Origin: Blastocystis sp. Blastoise
Lineage: Eukaryota; Sar; Bigyra; Opalinata; Blastocystidae
Direction: 5' to 3'
Length of the DNA stretch: 64,000 nt
Assembly: GCA_039096225.1 (NCBI GenBank)
Contig: JBBPEB010000003.1
Coordinates: 62,001 to 126,000, forward strand
Below the pieces are notes generated by a model, which was not told the DNA's origin, made no database searches, and worked only from the letters and a program-made list of their open reading frames with translations. Position numbers and translations under genes: made by a program. Within the stretch, counting starts at the first letter, position 1. Each line of letters opens with the position of its first letter. Shown one piece after another: positions 48,261 to 64,000 of the stretch.

Positions 48261-49187
48261 TTTTTCACTGATAGCTTTTGAATTGGATTGAACTAGAAAT
48301 ATTATTAAATGAAACAATAAAGATATACTATAAGTTGTATATATATATATATATAGTAACATAAAAATTTATATTGCTTAATAATTTACATTGTTTGTTA
48401 ATTATTCATCATCTAATGCGTTAAAAATATGTGTGAACTAATCATTACACACAAATTAATAGAGAAACATTCTTCAAAATTTTGTGTAGAATCATCAATG
48501 TACTCAATTCACATTTAAAAAGCATCTAATTGCTTCTAATATAATTCTATGAATGAATCAAACTATTTATTCTTCAAATATATTGTTAGATTTTTAAAAA
48601 TATATAAAAAACAAACATGAAGCATTTTTTTTGTATATTTTTTAATTTTTTAATTGGTTTTTTAATTAAATGAATGAAAGTTTATCAAAAAATAACTTTT
48701 TATATATTATTTATATACTTTGAGTGAAAAGTCTCAAATTGGTCTGCATATAATATCTGAGTTCGTCATCTCATGATTCTGATCTTGTAAAAATCTTCTA
48801 TTTAATAATGCAGATATTCTTTAAATAATGTGAAACAAGTACTTATTTATTTTTATTATAAATTTATAGACATAATGATTCCCATATATTTCCTTTTTTG
48901 TTCAGTGATGTCATTATATGTGTACACGTAATACAATATTCATGCCATTGCTATACTTAAAGCATGTAAACGTAATTCCTTGTTGATGGCGACTATAAAT
49001 GCGAAGATTATTTCTTTTGTTGAGGATTTTGGTGTTCATTCGGATCTTCTATTTCAACATAGAGAAAAGATAATAGTTTAATGATGATGGGATCTATAAA
49101 TTCTAAATTCACCCATTATTGTGATATCAATTGATGAATGATTCTAAAAATCATTGTTATTATTAACTAGATTTGTTGATAAAGAAT
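48261..49187. other. Gene-free AT-rich stretch
   Basis: No coding region is supported over these 927 bp. They include the promoter side of the type II membrane protein gene that starts at 49188. Confidence 0.55.
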
Positions 49188-52005
<2,818 letters not shown>

Positions 52006-52894
52006 ATTTACCTCATTATTTATTATTCACAATATATATTTATTTATTTATTATATATATATTTTTATGTGTAAGCTTTATTAGTATTGCGTTTATTTTA
52101 ATTCCATATTTCTAAGATGAAAACAATCATTTAATAACTTGAATCCACTCCAAAATGTATTAGTATTTATAAACAGAGTCTAACAATATATAAAAGAATA
52201 AAATAACTCTTTTTAAAAAAGTATTTTTATACTCTCTTCGAATAATTAACCGACGAATCAATGAATACTATCCAATTAGTCTAAAAACAAAAAGACGAAG
52301 AAAATAATCATATTCAGAAATTTTCTTTTTATCATAATTACATTATATATATATGTATGTTTCTTTATTATAATAAAATTTACAACCACATAATCATTTA
52401 TTATTAACAACAAATAAAGCCATAAAAAAAATAAATGAAAAAAATCACTGAGTAATACCAAAATTAAAAATCCGAAAGTTACCCTTAATTCTCTATAGTA
52501 TCTAAAACATAATAAATAGTATTTTTAGGTAAATGATGAATCAATTATTTCTTTATTATTTTAAATTACTGAATGAAAGATAAATAAAAAGAGTAGTTTT
52601 GTCGCGAACATTTCTTCTACATATATTTTGAATCTATAAATATATAAATCTTCAAAGAATTCAAGGTAAATCGACATGACAAACAGAAGTTTTGGATGAA
52701 TAAACTTCTTAGTTTCCAAACCCGTGGTTATCTAGTATTATTGGTTGAAAATTGAAAAATAATGTCAGAACTAGTTTCGTTTTATTTTTTTGGAGATACC
52801 ATTTCATTTCGCACCAGAATTACATGATACATTGTTTTTAAAAAACCAAACAATTTTATTTTGCGTTTTGTCTATCTATTTATTAGTAAAATAA
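52006..52894. other. Spacer upstream of the sacsin-like gene
   Basis: No gene is seen. Mixed-composition sequence at 52600-52860 immediately before the start codon is probably the promoter. The minus-strand frame at 52276-52461 is low-complexity. Confidence 0.55.
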
Positions 52895-53957
52895 ATGACT
52901 ATAGACAATCTTATTGATGATTTCAGTCAGCGTATTGACTTGGTAGTAAAACTGAGGCAGATCTTAGCTAGTTATCCTAGTGGTTTGACCATTTTTCAAA
53001 GTATTTTTATATTAGGAATATATCTACATCAACATATTCTATAATCATTGTTATCATCTTATAGGAACTGCTTCAAAATGCGGATGATTCAGGTGCGAAG
53101 AATGTTGAGTTCATTTTAGATTTAGGTCAATATAGAAAAGATCATTTGATTTACAATGGAATGGGAGAGTGTCAAGGTCCAGCTTTATTGGTTTATAATG
53201 ATGGAATGTTTACGGATAAAGATTTTAAGTCGATTATTGTATTTTTATTATAACTATTATTATTTATTCGTTTAAAGTCTATTGGTAATTCTTCAAAAGG
53301 AGAAGATGAAAAAGGATTTACAACAGGAAAATTTGGTATTGGTTTTAATTCAGTGTATGTAATTGTTTATATATATATATATTTATTATATATATAGATA
53401 TCATATAACAGATTATCCTACATTTATTTCTTCATCAAAAATATGTGTTTTTAATCCTTCTGTATATATATATATATAATAATAATAATATATATAAATA
53501 TATATATAATAATAATAATATATATAAATATATATATAGCGTCGAGTAATTCCAAAACAGTATGATGCTGGTATTCAGATCGATTTCGTTGATCATTATA
53601 ACGATTTAATTCGTAATTGTAAGGACAGTTTAGATGTATTTACTGTGAAAGTACCTTCTTTTGATCGTCCTTATGAACATACTCTCTTTCGTCTTCCTCT
53701 TCGTACTCCAGAACTTGCTAAAACGATCGAAAATACGTATATAGAATATATATTAGTTTTATTTTTATTTTTATTTTATTTTTTTTAAATATTTTAATTA
53801 TATATATATATATTATATGTTTTATATATAGGGAATATCAAATAACGTCAAATACGTATACTCCTCAATCTGTATATATTTATTATTATTATTATTTTAT
53901 TATTATTATTTTATTATTATGATTTATATGTTTTTATATCATAACAATAAATAATAA

Positions 53958-53994
<37 letters not shown>

Positions 53995-56900
53995 TGTTAG
54001 AATCTTTATTTGAATTGGGCCATGAACTTGAGAATCATTTGATTTTCCTGAAGAATATCTTATCTATTAAAATTGGATTTCTTAATGAAAATGTATATAT
54101 TAATATATTATAATATAATATATATATATAATATATATATAATATAATATATAAAATATATATAATATATATATAATATATATATATAGCATTCTATTCC
54201 CTGTCGTAATGAAGATATTCAATATATATTTGAGAGTAGTGTCTCTAATATTTCTGATACTCTTATTCGTAATAGAAATGGTATGAAGGAATCTATACAG
54301 AATATTCAGAAGAATAAGAATGAAAAGACAAATCGTATATATAATATAATATAATATAATATAATATAATAGTATATAATAATAATATAATATTATAATA
54401 TACTCTAGTTTTTACTTATGATTATACATTGAGTATAACTACAACTCAAAAAGCTTTTTCTTTTCCTTCTTCTTCTTCTGCCAAGAATTCTTGTGTTATT
54501 CCTCAAACAACATCTACTCATACCTCTTATTATGTATGTAGTCAATTCGGATCTCTTATCGCTTCTCCCATCGATTTTGATCATTCTACCGATAAAAGAC
54601 GACGATTACCGTGGGGAGCGGTTGCTGGGTGCTTAGAAACAGACAAAGAACATGTTTCAAATAAAGGTATATATATATATATATATAATGATTAATAATA
54701 TTCATTATGTATAGTATCATTATACTTTTTTATTATATATATATTTTTATCTATATTATTATTATAATATAATAATAATCTTCATAATATAATACTAATC
54801 TAAATACTAATCTAAATAATAATAATATAATATGAACTATATAATAACAATCATAATATACTATGAATCTATATAATAATCCTAATACTATATAATCCAT
54901 AGGATATGCTTATTGTTTCCTTCCATTGCCTATAACAACAGAGTCTCCTATTCATGTGAATGGCTATTTCGATCTAAGTGATAATCGAAGAGAAATGTGG
55001 TATGATGAAGAAACAGAGCTTCGTAATGATCCTCGGTGTATCTGGAATATTTATTTATTAAGAGGGGTTGTAGCACCTTGCTATATACGATTTATGAAGT
55101 ATTTAGCTAATTTAAGAATATCGTCTTCTTCTTCTAAAGAACAGAAAGAATTGTTTAATCATTATTTACCTTTAGAAGAAACACGAAGAATATGGAGAGT
55201 ATTTATGGATACATTTAAAGAATTATGTATTAATGAAACTTTCTTCTTTGATTATAATACCAAGAAACTCTTCAATTTATTTAATTATCCGTATTTATTT
55301 ATACGTGATGATATACAACAAGTCTCTGAACGAAATGCTGAAAAGAACTTAAATGAACTGATTTCTGGATTTGAAAAGTGTGGTATTCAAACAGCTGCTA
55401 TTGATAACGAAACGAAACAGTTCTTAACATCTCTTCTAGCTACCAATCAACATCTTTTAGTTAATAAATTCTTAAATAGTGATGAATTACGTAAATATCT
55501 AATTATTCGCGGGAAAGAGTATATTAATCAATTATCAACTGAAGAAGTTAAAATGATGTTAAGGTATATATATATAGAATAACTATTATTATTATTATTA
55601 TATATATATAGTTATTGTTTGATGGATATTAATAGTAATAACTTATCCGCTTTAAATAATTTATGTTTACTTCCTCTTCAAAATAATACTATAGGATCTT
55701 TTCTCTATATGTATACTGATAATTATTGTATTAAACAACAACTTATTGATAGAGGATATGATGAAGTATATATTATATTTATTATACTTATTATAATGTT
55801 TTTTTATTATATTTATTATATTTATTATATTTATTATATTTATTATATTTATTATATTTATTATATTTATTATATTTATTATATTTATTATAATGTTTTT
55901 TTTATATTTATTATATTTATTATATTTATTATATTTATTATAATGTTTTTTTTATTATATTTATTATATTTATTATATTTATTATATTTATTATATTTAT
56001 TATGTTTATTATAATGTTTTTTTATTATATTTATTATATTTATTATATTTATTATAATGTTTTTTTTATTATATTTATTATATTTATTGTATTTATTATA
56101 TTTATTATATTTATTATGTTTATTATAATGTTTTTTTATTATATTTATTATATTTATTATATTTATTATGTTTATTATAATGTTTTTTTATTATATTTAT
56201 TATTATTATATTTATTATATTTATTATTATTATATTTATTATTATTATAGTTAAAAGTTCGTTTATGTTTATACCGTTACCCTCACGAGATGAATATTAA
56301 TAGAATTATTCAATATTTAAATATGAATACTATTTCTAGTGATAATATTTATATTAAAGGTATATATACATATATTTATTTATTATATACATAATCATTA
56401 TATCTATATATATATAGCATCTCCAGAGATAACTACCTTATTTCCTTCTTCTTCATCAACATTTCTACATGAATCTCTATCTTCGAATTTCTCATCTCAA
56501 ATACTTATTATTATGAACTCAAAATTATTTAATCTTTGTGAAATGAATACTAGTATATTTATCGATTGTATGAAGAAAGAATTACCTTCTGTATATATAT
56601 ATATATTGCTTTTTTTTAAATATATATATAATTATATATCTATACTATATATATATACATAGAATTGGAATTCTAGTTCTATTCAGAATTATTCAGCTTC
56701 TTTTAGCAAGGAATGGTTTGTACAAGCGTTAACATATATGTTTATTGGTAATAATAGTATTAATATACAAATTATTTCTTCTCTTGGACCTCTTCTTCCT
56801 TGTGAAAATAACCATATATGCTCCCTTCTTGATATAAATACAAATAAACCTATAGCTATGGACACACATACTCTTCCTTATTCTATTCATAACTTTATTA

Positions 56901-59900
56901 ATAAGGTATATATATAAACTTTTATTTTATTTATTTATTATTATATTTATTGTTATATTTTATTTATTATAATATATTTATTATAATATATTTATTATAA
57001 TATATTTATTAAAATATATTTATTATAATATATATACTTATATTATTTATTAAACATATTAATTATATATATAGTTGGGTATAAATGTATTGGATAATTC
57101 TCTATCGGATTCTTTAAAGCAATCTTTATCGTCTTTTTATTTACCTTCTTCTTATACTTCCTTCCTATATTTATTAAATACTCTATATAATAATAATACT
57201 AATCAAATTCTGAATATTATTAGCTCATTCTCAGATCAAGAAAAAAATGATTTTTATGAATTTATTATTTCTCTCGATACAAACTTACTTAACAATGTAT
57301 ATATATATTTATATAATTATAGTTTTATTTATTTATATTAGTATTCTTCAATGTTGAGTAATTTCTCTGTATATCCTACATATGGTCATAATTATACTTC
57401 TCTTAATTCTCTCTCTCTTCCTGATACGAATATACCTTATGATTGTCTTAATGGATATACTACAGTTGCTTTCTATAATAAGTATATTATTATTATTTAT
57501 TTATATTTATATTACTCTTTACTTATAATAATACTTATTCTCATTATAATACTATAGTTCTGAAGAATATTCAAAATTAAGATTATTAACCTATAATTAT
57601 TTATCTTTTGCTACTTATATTTCTGATTTATTCTTAAGAGATGTCAGTACTATGGACCCTCATAAGAGAAACACAATCATTAGTATTATCTATAAAAACT
57701 TTAATATTATTCAGTATATATATATTATATTTATTGTGTATTTTTTATTTTAAACCAAATATAATATTATTATTATTTTAACTCTTATACTATTAATAAT
57801 TTTTTTTCTAGAAATGATAATAATACTCTAATGAAATTACAGCAATCTTATTGGCTCCCTAATTCATCTAACCAATTATGTTGTCCAAAAACATTATATA
57901 ATCCTTATATAAAAGATCTTCAAAATATAGTACCAGATTTATATTTACCTTTAAATACATATTATTCTTTAGATGAAAATAGTTTAAATTCTATATATAA
58001 TTCTATTGGTATTAATCGAGTTATTCATAGAGATGGATATATTACTATATGTAGTTATTATATTAGTTTATATGGAAATTCACAAAATAATTCTATTTCA
58101 GAGACTATTAAAGATAAATTAACATCGTTATTACTCTATTTAGATAAAGAGAAAAGTCGATTATTACCTTCAAAACCTTCCTTTAACTATTATTATAGTA
58201 ATGATAATGAAAGTATATATATGGATAGTAATTCCTTCTTAACATCTATTCTTCAATTACCATTTATTATTCCTTTATCTACTTCTCCAATCTCTATTTT
58301 ACCGTGGAAATCCGTTACTATGAATCAAATGGTATGCTTAAATCAATGTGTAGATAGAGAAACTATGTGGTTTGCCTCTTTTGATCGATATATATGTAAT
58401 AATGAACATGTATATATTATATTTATGTAGTATTATTTAAGTTTTATTTTATTATTATTAATTATTATTATTAATTATTATATTAATTATTTATTATATT
58501 ATTATATTAATTATTATATTAATTATTTATTATATTATTATATTAATTATTATATTAGTTATTTATTATTATATTAGTTATTATAAATATTTATTACCAT
58601 TTATTATGTTATATTATTTATTATCTAGTTATCTAATGATTTCTTTGATTATTTACAAATATCAAAACAATTTTCAAATGATCATTTAGTGACTCAATTA
58701 CTTTATATATCTAATTTATATTGTCAATCTTCATCAATATCTATTGATATACAAACTAAATTAACTACTGTTTGCTTTAAAATATATCAACAAATATTTA
58801 ATGGAAGTCCACTGTCAGCAACTTCTGAAAATTACTTAAAAACTGAAAAATTAATTTTTATGAATAATATATTTATATCTATATCTCAATTATATTTACA
58901 ACCTTTAGAAGCTAATTATCCTAATATATATACTCTTTCTTCTTCTCTTTCTTGTTTCTATAATGCTTTCAAAACTCTTGGAGCTAAAGAAAAAATGGGA
59001 AAACAAGATTATATTTATGTATATAGAATTATTATTATTATTTTTATTTACGCATTTTTTATTTGCTTTTTTTTAATACATATTATATTTTTATTTCTAT
59101 TATTATATAATTAAAAGTATATATTTGTATTTATTATATTCTATCATTCTATAGATATTGAATTATTTACATACTGTTAATAAAACATCTCCTCTTCCTT
59201 CTGCTTCCTTAGATATAGCTATTACTATATGTCAAAAACTAACTGTATTTGATCTCACTAAAGAAGATTTTAATAAATTATTCCTACCTGCTCAAGATGG
59301 AGTATATATATTATTTTATTTTATTTATTTATTTTTATATTATATTATTATTTTTATAAATCATTATAAATCAATATAAATCTATCTATACAGACCCTTC
59401 AAAGTGTGTCTTCTCTCTCTTATATGGACAGTGACTGGGCCTCTAAAACACGTAATAAAACTCCTCCTTCTTCTCTTATACATAAGAATATCTCTTTAGA
59501 AGTATCAAAACATTTACATGTATTTAGTGTTCGTACAAAGAATTTAACGAAATCGAATTTAAAGTTTAAATCTCAAGGATTTGGTCAACATGAACCTCTA
59601 ACTCGACGTATTAAAGATATCTTAGATCAATATCCTGCTGGACCTACTATATTATATGAAATGATACAGAATGCAGATGATGCACATGCAGAACGTATAG
59701 AATTCTGTTTAGATTTAAATGATTATGGTACAGATTCTTTATTATCTCCTGAATTAGCTCTATGGCAGGGACCAGCATTATTAGTATATAATAGTGGTGT
59801 ATTCTCGGATCAAGATTTAAATGCTTTACAAGAAATAAGTTGTGGTCATAAAAAAGAGATAGTAGGAACAACAGGTCGATTTGGATTAGGTATTAATAGT

Positions 59901-60257
59901 GTATATCATATTACAGATGTGCCATTCCTGGTTACTCGTGATCGATTTATTATATTAGATCCTCATCAGAAATACGCACCTGTTGAAGGAGAACCGGGTC
60001 TTATGATTAAATTCCATGAACAAAGCTTAACTGAAGATTTTTCAGACCAAATCAGTCCATTCCAGTTCTTTGGATGTGATATACGACAAAATTTTAATGG
60101 AACACTATTCCGTTTCCCTCTTCGTAATCGAGAAGCTTTAGCAAGTAGTGATATTAGTAAGAAACCATTTGGTATTGATAATATATTAGAAGCGTTTGAA
60201 GTATTAAAGAGAAATATTAATCATTCATTAATTTTCGTATATATATATTTTTTATTT

Positions 60258-60300
<43 letters not shown>

Positions 60301-60866
60301 TTATTTATTTATTATTTATTTATTTAATAATGATTTATTCGATTTATAAAAAATAATAATTATTATAAATATATTTAATTCTATAAATAATATTATAGTT
60401 AAATCATATTAAACAAATAAATGTATCTATTATACCTCCTTCCTTTACTACTCCTTTGAATCTGTTTACCACGGTTATTCAGGAAAGATCATTAACAGAA
60501 TATAATTGGAAACGTCTTCGTGATATATATTATTCTAAAGATAATAAAGTTTCCAGAACTGAGTTTTTCAATTATTTAAAGCAATATCGTGGTAGAAATA
60601 TACCAAATCATATAGAGATGAAACAATTATTGACTTCTGTTAGTGATTTATTTATATATATACAGAATCATAAAGACGAGATTATTCGTCGAGGAAGATT
60701 ATCTATAGATAGTTCTGATATAATGAATAAAGTAACAAAGATCGTAGAGAAGAATAGTGTTGATTATTTAATATCTACATGTATGGGTGGAGATACTATA
60801 TTAGATATATGTACAGAAGAAAAAAATAATGAACTGAAATTAATTCCCGTTTGTGCTGTTGCTGTA

Positions 60867-60906
<40 letters not shown>

Positions 60907-63900
60907 TTTATTATTATATATTTTATTATTTATTTATATATCATTAGAATATAAATATTTAAAATTATAAATATATTTATATTAAAATTAAAACATGATA
61001 AATATTAATATAGGCTGTTCTTCATCATAATACTGCTGATGAATGGTATTTATCTTCTCCTTCTCCTTCTCTCTATTGTACACTACCTCTTCCTAATAAT
61101 CCTTTAAAAGATTCTATACATGTTGATATTAATGGTTTCTTTGAATTATCTAGTAATAGAAGAGATATATGGCAGGGAACAGATGTAGCAGGAAATAGTC
61201 AAGTGAAAATTGAATGGAATAATATTCTTCTTCATGAAGTCTTATCACGTGCTTTACTTGCTCTATTCGAATTCTCTACTGAATGCTATATACCTGATGA
61301 TAGCGGTTATGTTAATTATTGGAATTTACTTCCTTCGGTTGATTATGATTCTCCTTGGAAAGAATTTGTTAAAGGTGTTTATGAATATATTAGTGAATAT
61401 ACTGTATTTACTATAGAAAATGAATTAAAAGAATCGGATCCTCCATATTATCAAGGAAATCAAGTAGTTGTTTATAAAGAAGAAGATCATTATATATGTT
61501 CAGAAAAAGATCAAGAAGTATTATTACAATTACCTATGTATTTAATGAAAGAAGGAGTAAAGATATCCATGCCTATTTCTTCTATTGCTTCTTTAATTCG
61601 ACTTTATTCTTCTAAAATTGACTCGGTTATTCCTGAATATATATTAAGACATTATATGAGTCAAAGATTACCAAAGAAAATGTTACAAACAAATATTTAT
61701 AATAAAATATTATTACTATTCTTTAATGAATTTGAAAAAAGCCGTAATATTCAATTCTTAAATGGATTCCCTTTATATTTTATTAATGATAAATCAGTTG
61801 GTATATATTATTATTTATATATTATTATTTATATAATTATTATTTATATATTATTATTTATATATTATTATTTATATAATTATTATTTATATAATTATTA
61901 TTTATATATTATTATTTATTTAATTATTATTTATATATTATTATTTATATAATTATTATTTATATATTATTATTTATATAATTATTATTTATATAATTAT
62001 TATTTATATATTATTATTTATATATTATTATTTATATAATTATCTAAATTACTATTCTTGTCTATAAACTTATTTTTCTTCTATATCACTATATTCTTTA
62101 GAATGTGTAAATAAACATGAAAGTAAATTATATATTATGTGTCCTCAATATGAAGTTATATTTAAATCATTTTATACTACTGCAATTATTCAGAATGATC
62201 AATATTTATTGAATTTATTTGTTCCTACTTTATTACGTACACATAAGAATTCTTCGAATTCTTCGAATTCTGTTGATATTGATATTGATGATCCACGTTA
62301 TTCGAATCAACGAATCAATAGTTCTGTAATTATTGTTGATAAAGAAACAAATATTAGCACATATACATATATAGAAAAAGAACATTCAGAAAAAGAAAAT
62401 GAACAAGCTGTAGCCTTATTACAGAAAACTGATAAATTATATTATATTACTAAAGACTTATTCATACAATATCTTTCTATTATGTTAGATAACAAGTTTA
62501 TTGGTGACAAACAAATTTTATATAATAAAATAGCATGGTATCCAAAACCTTCAAGTGGAATGTCTATGCTAAGTTTTAAATTTCAGTTTGTTTCAGAAGT
62601 GTGGATTTCTACTTTATGGACACTTCTTGCTACATATGAAGATAAACAAATCTCTACTTTATTAAATAAATATCCTTTATTACCTATTTATGAAGGAACT
62701 ACAAGAGAACTTATTCAATATAGTAAAAGTACTTTTATTATTAATTATATTCAAAATGATAGTATACAATCTTTATTAGTTAAATGTGGTATATATCTAT
62801 TTGATATTAAAGCTTATACTAATAATAATACTGTTAATATAACAACCGATGGAACTTCTTCTTCTCCCTCTTTCCCTAAAGAATTCACGAAATATGTATA
62901 TATGCCTACAGGAAATTCAGTTATTTCACTTCTAAAAGCCTCATTAGATAAATATGCAAATCAAAAAGAAAAAGAGCCATCAATATTATTTTCGAATAGA
63001 ATTATACGAAAGGCAACAATGAGTGATTATTTCAAAGACTTGAATATAAGTGAAGAAAATATTGTACAATTACGTAAAGAATTAATTCCATTATTGAAAC
63101 AAGATATTAATAATATACAAAATAAAGAGATTATTTTATCTTTACCTATTTGGATGTTATATAATGATAGAAATAAGTATTCTTCTATCTCTATTAGTGA
63201 TAATTATATTCCTCCTCAACGAATTCCTGAACGATTATTAACAAATCGTTTTATTTCAGAAACAGATAATGATATTATAACCTTCTTAAAAGCTATTGGT
63301 ATACAAACACTTTCAGAAATTGATTATAATTGTAAATACCTTATTAAAGATATACTCACATTACAATCGGACGATTATAAATATGGTATTAATTATATAT
63401 GTAAGAATTATGATGAAATTAATCAGAATGGTTGTTCTTTGAGTGAAGCATTTCAAAAGAAGAATTTATTATTAAATAGGACAAATCAACGTGCTATTAA
63501 AAACAATCTAAAGAATTGTGAAGAGTTATATTATTGTGTATATAGATATATTTTTATTATTATATGTGTTTTTTTTAAATTATATATTATTATTATTATT
63601 ATTATTCATTATATAATAATAATCATATATATAATATATAGGAAGATGAGTTTATAAATAATTTAATACCTGATGAGATAGGATTAAATAAAGATTTATG
63701 TATACCAGAAACAATCAGAATATTAGATACTTTAGGTTTACATACAAAGTTAGATATTTCTATTATGTGTAAACTTATTCAAAGATTATTAACTGGAAAT
63801 AATTATAATAATATAAATTTAAAACAACTTGAACAATTATGGACTTATTTTGATGATCATTCAGATGATTATGCTCAAGAATTAATGAATACCAATGTGA

Positions 63901-64000
63901 ATACCTCTGACTTCCAACGAATTCGCTGGATTCCCGTGATTACTGAGTCTACTAATGAATTCATTCCTATTCAAATAGATATAAATCGATCCGATATAAT
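52895..64000 (+). CDS. Sacsin-like giant protein (partial, runs off the window), two HSP90-type ATPase modules
   Basis: At least 25 exons encode more than 2,600 residues and continue beyond the window. The first module reads LRQILASYPSG, ELLQNADDSGA, GPALLVYNDGMFTDKDF and GKFGIGFNSV-YHITDYP. These are the N-box and glycine motifs of the sacsin GHKL ATPase in the SIRPT repeat. It is followed by FLPLP..SPIHVNGYFDLSDNRREMW. A second module at 59580-60236 reads RIKDILDQYPAG, YEMIQNADDAHAERIEF, GPALLVYNSGVFSDQDL and GRFGLGINSVYHITDVP, with HVDINGFFELSSNRRDIWQG downstream. Human sacsin is a co-chaperone tied to Hsp70 and filament homeostasis; a chaperone role here is inference. No UBL or DnaJ end is in view. 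The exon 1 to exon 2 junction (53000/53065) is out of phase by one base; all later junctions checked keep frame. Confidence 0.88.
55796..56246. repeat. (TTATTATAT)-type 9-bp repeat with TTTTTTTT-block higher order, in an intron
   Basis: The intron 55766-56250 of the sacsin-like gene is made of ATTTATTAT units interrupted every 50-100 bp by TTATAATGTTTTTTT. The pattern gives a higher-order repeat of several blocks. It contributes no coding sequence. Confidence 0.9.
61801..62101. repeat. TTATTATTTATATA repeat filling a sacsin intron
   Basis: Short units of TATTATTTATATAATTA recur with length variation across about 240 bp of the intron 61801-62101. The hydrophobic tail frame that continues from the upstream exon is intron read-through. 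Confidence 0.85.

Overview
The window reads as nuclear DNA of an extremely AT-rich, intron-dense single-celled eukaryote. Spacers and introns are almost pure A+T, exons are only slightly richer, Asn-rich and trinucleotide-repeat tracts are common, and most introns start GTATAT and end TATATAG. All three standard stops close recognisable genes (TAA for p44, TAG for the large secreted protein, TGA for the glycosyltransferase), so the nuclear code looks standard. The lineage cannot be fixed from sequence alone; gut-fungus-like or amoeboid/excavate protist genomes with similar composition are possibilities.

Layout. 0-7.4 kb: TFIIH subunit p44/Ssl1 (minus) and a coiled-coil FYVE protein (plus) diverge from one spacer, followed by a GT31-type glycosyltransferase (minus). 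7.4-20 kb: no conventional gene. This stretch holds a nearly 4-kb pyrimidine-only tract, two tRNA-like cloverleaves, a GC-rich hairpin island and a 244-bp satellite with a 488-bp dimeric period. 20-24.8 kb: a large multi-exon minus-strand gene whose 5' part seems broken. 25.8-26.7 kb: a tiny spliced ORF and a minisatellite with an invariant core. 27.1-28.4 kb: a ZIP metal transporter (minus).

29.1-36.3 kb: a 28-exon minus-strand gene of 1391 codons whose exons all join in frame. Its N-terminal part has ubiquitin-like modules on phase-0 exons, and its C-terminal part has leucine-rich repeats on phase-1 exons, roughly one repeat per exon. 36.7-39.4 kb: a coiled-coil/Asn-rich protein (plus), transcribed divergently from it. 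39.9-42.8 kb: a complete long-chain acyl-CoA synthetase (minus, nine exons). 43.3-47.0 kb: a 1213-residue secreted protein (minus) with its signal peptide on its own exon. 48 kb: a small broken exon set. 49.2-52.0 kb: a type II membrane protein (plus, ten exons). 52.9 kb to the edge: a sacsin-like giant protein (plus, at least 25 exons, two HSP90-type ATPase modules), which continues past the window.

The genes do not form a pathway; they are a mix of transcription/repair, endosomal lipid binding, glycosylation, metal transport, lipid activation, surface and chaperone functions. What unites the region is its architecture: introns built largely or entirely from TA or trinucleotide microsatellite, placed in regular phase, next to a gene-free block of satellite and low-complexity DNA.
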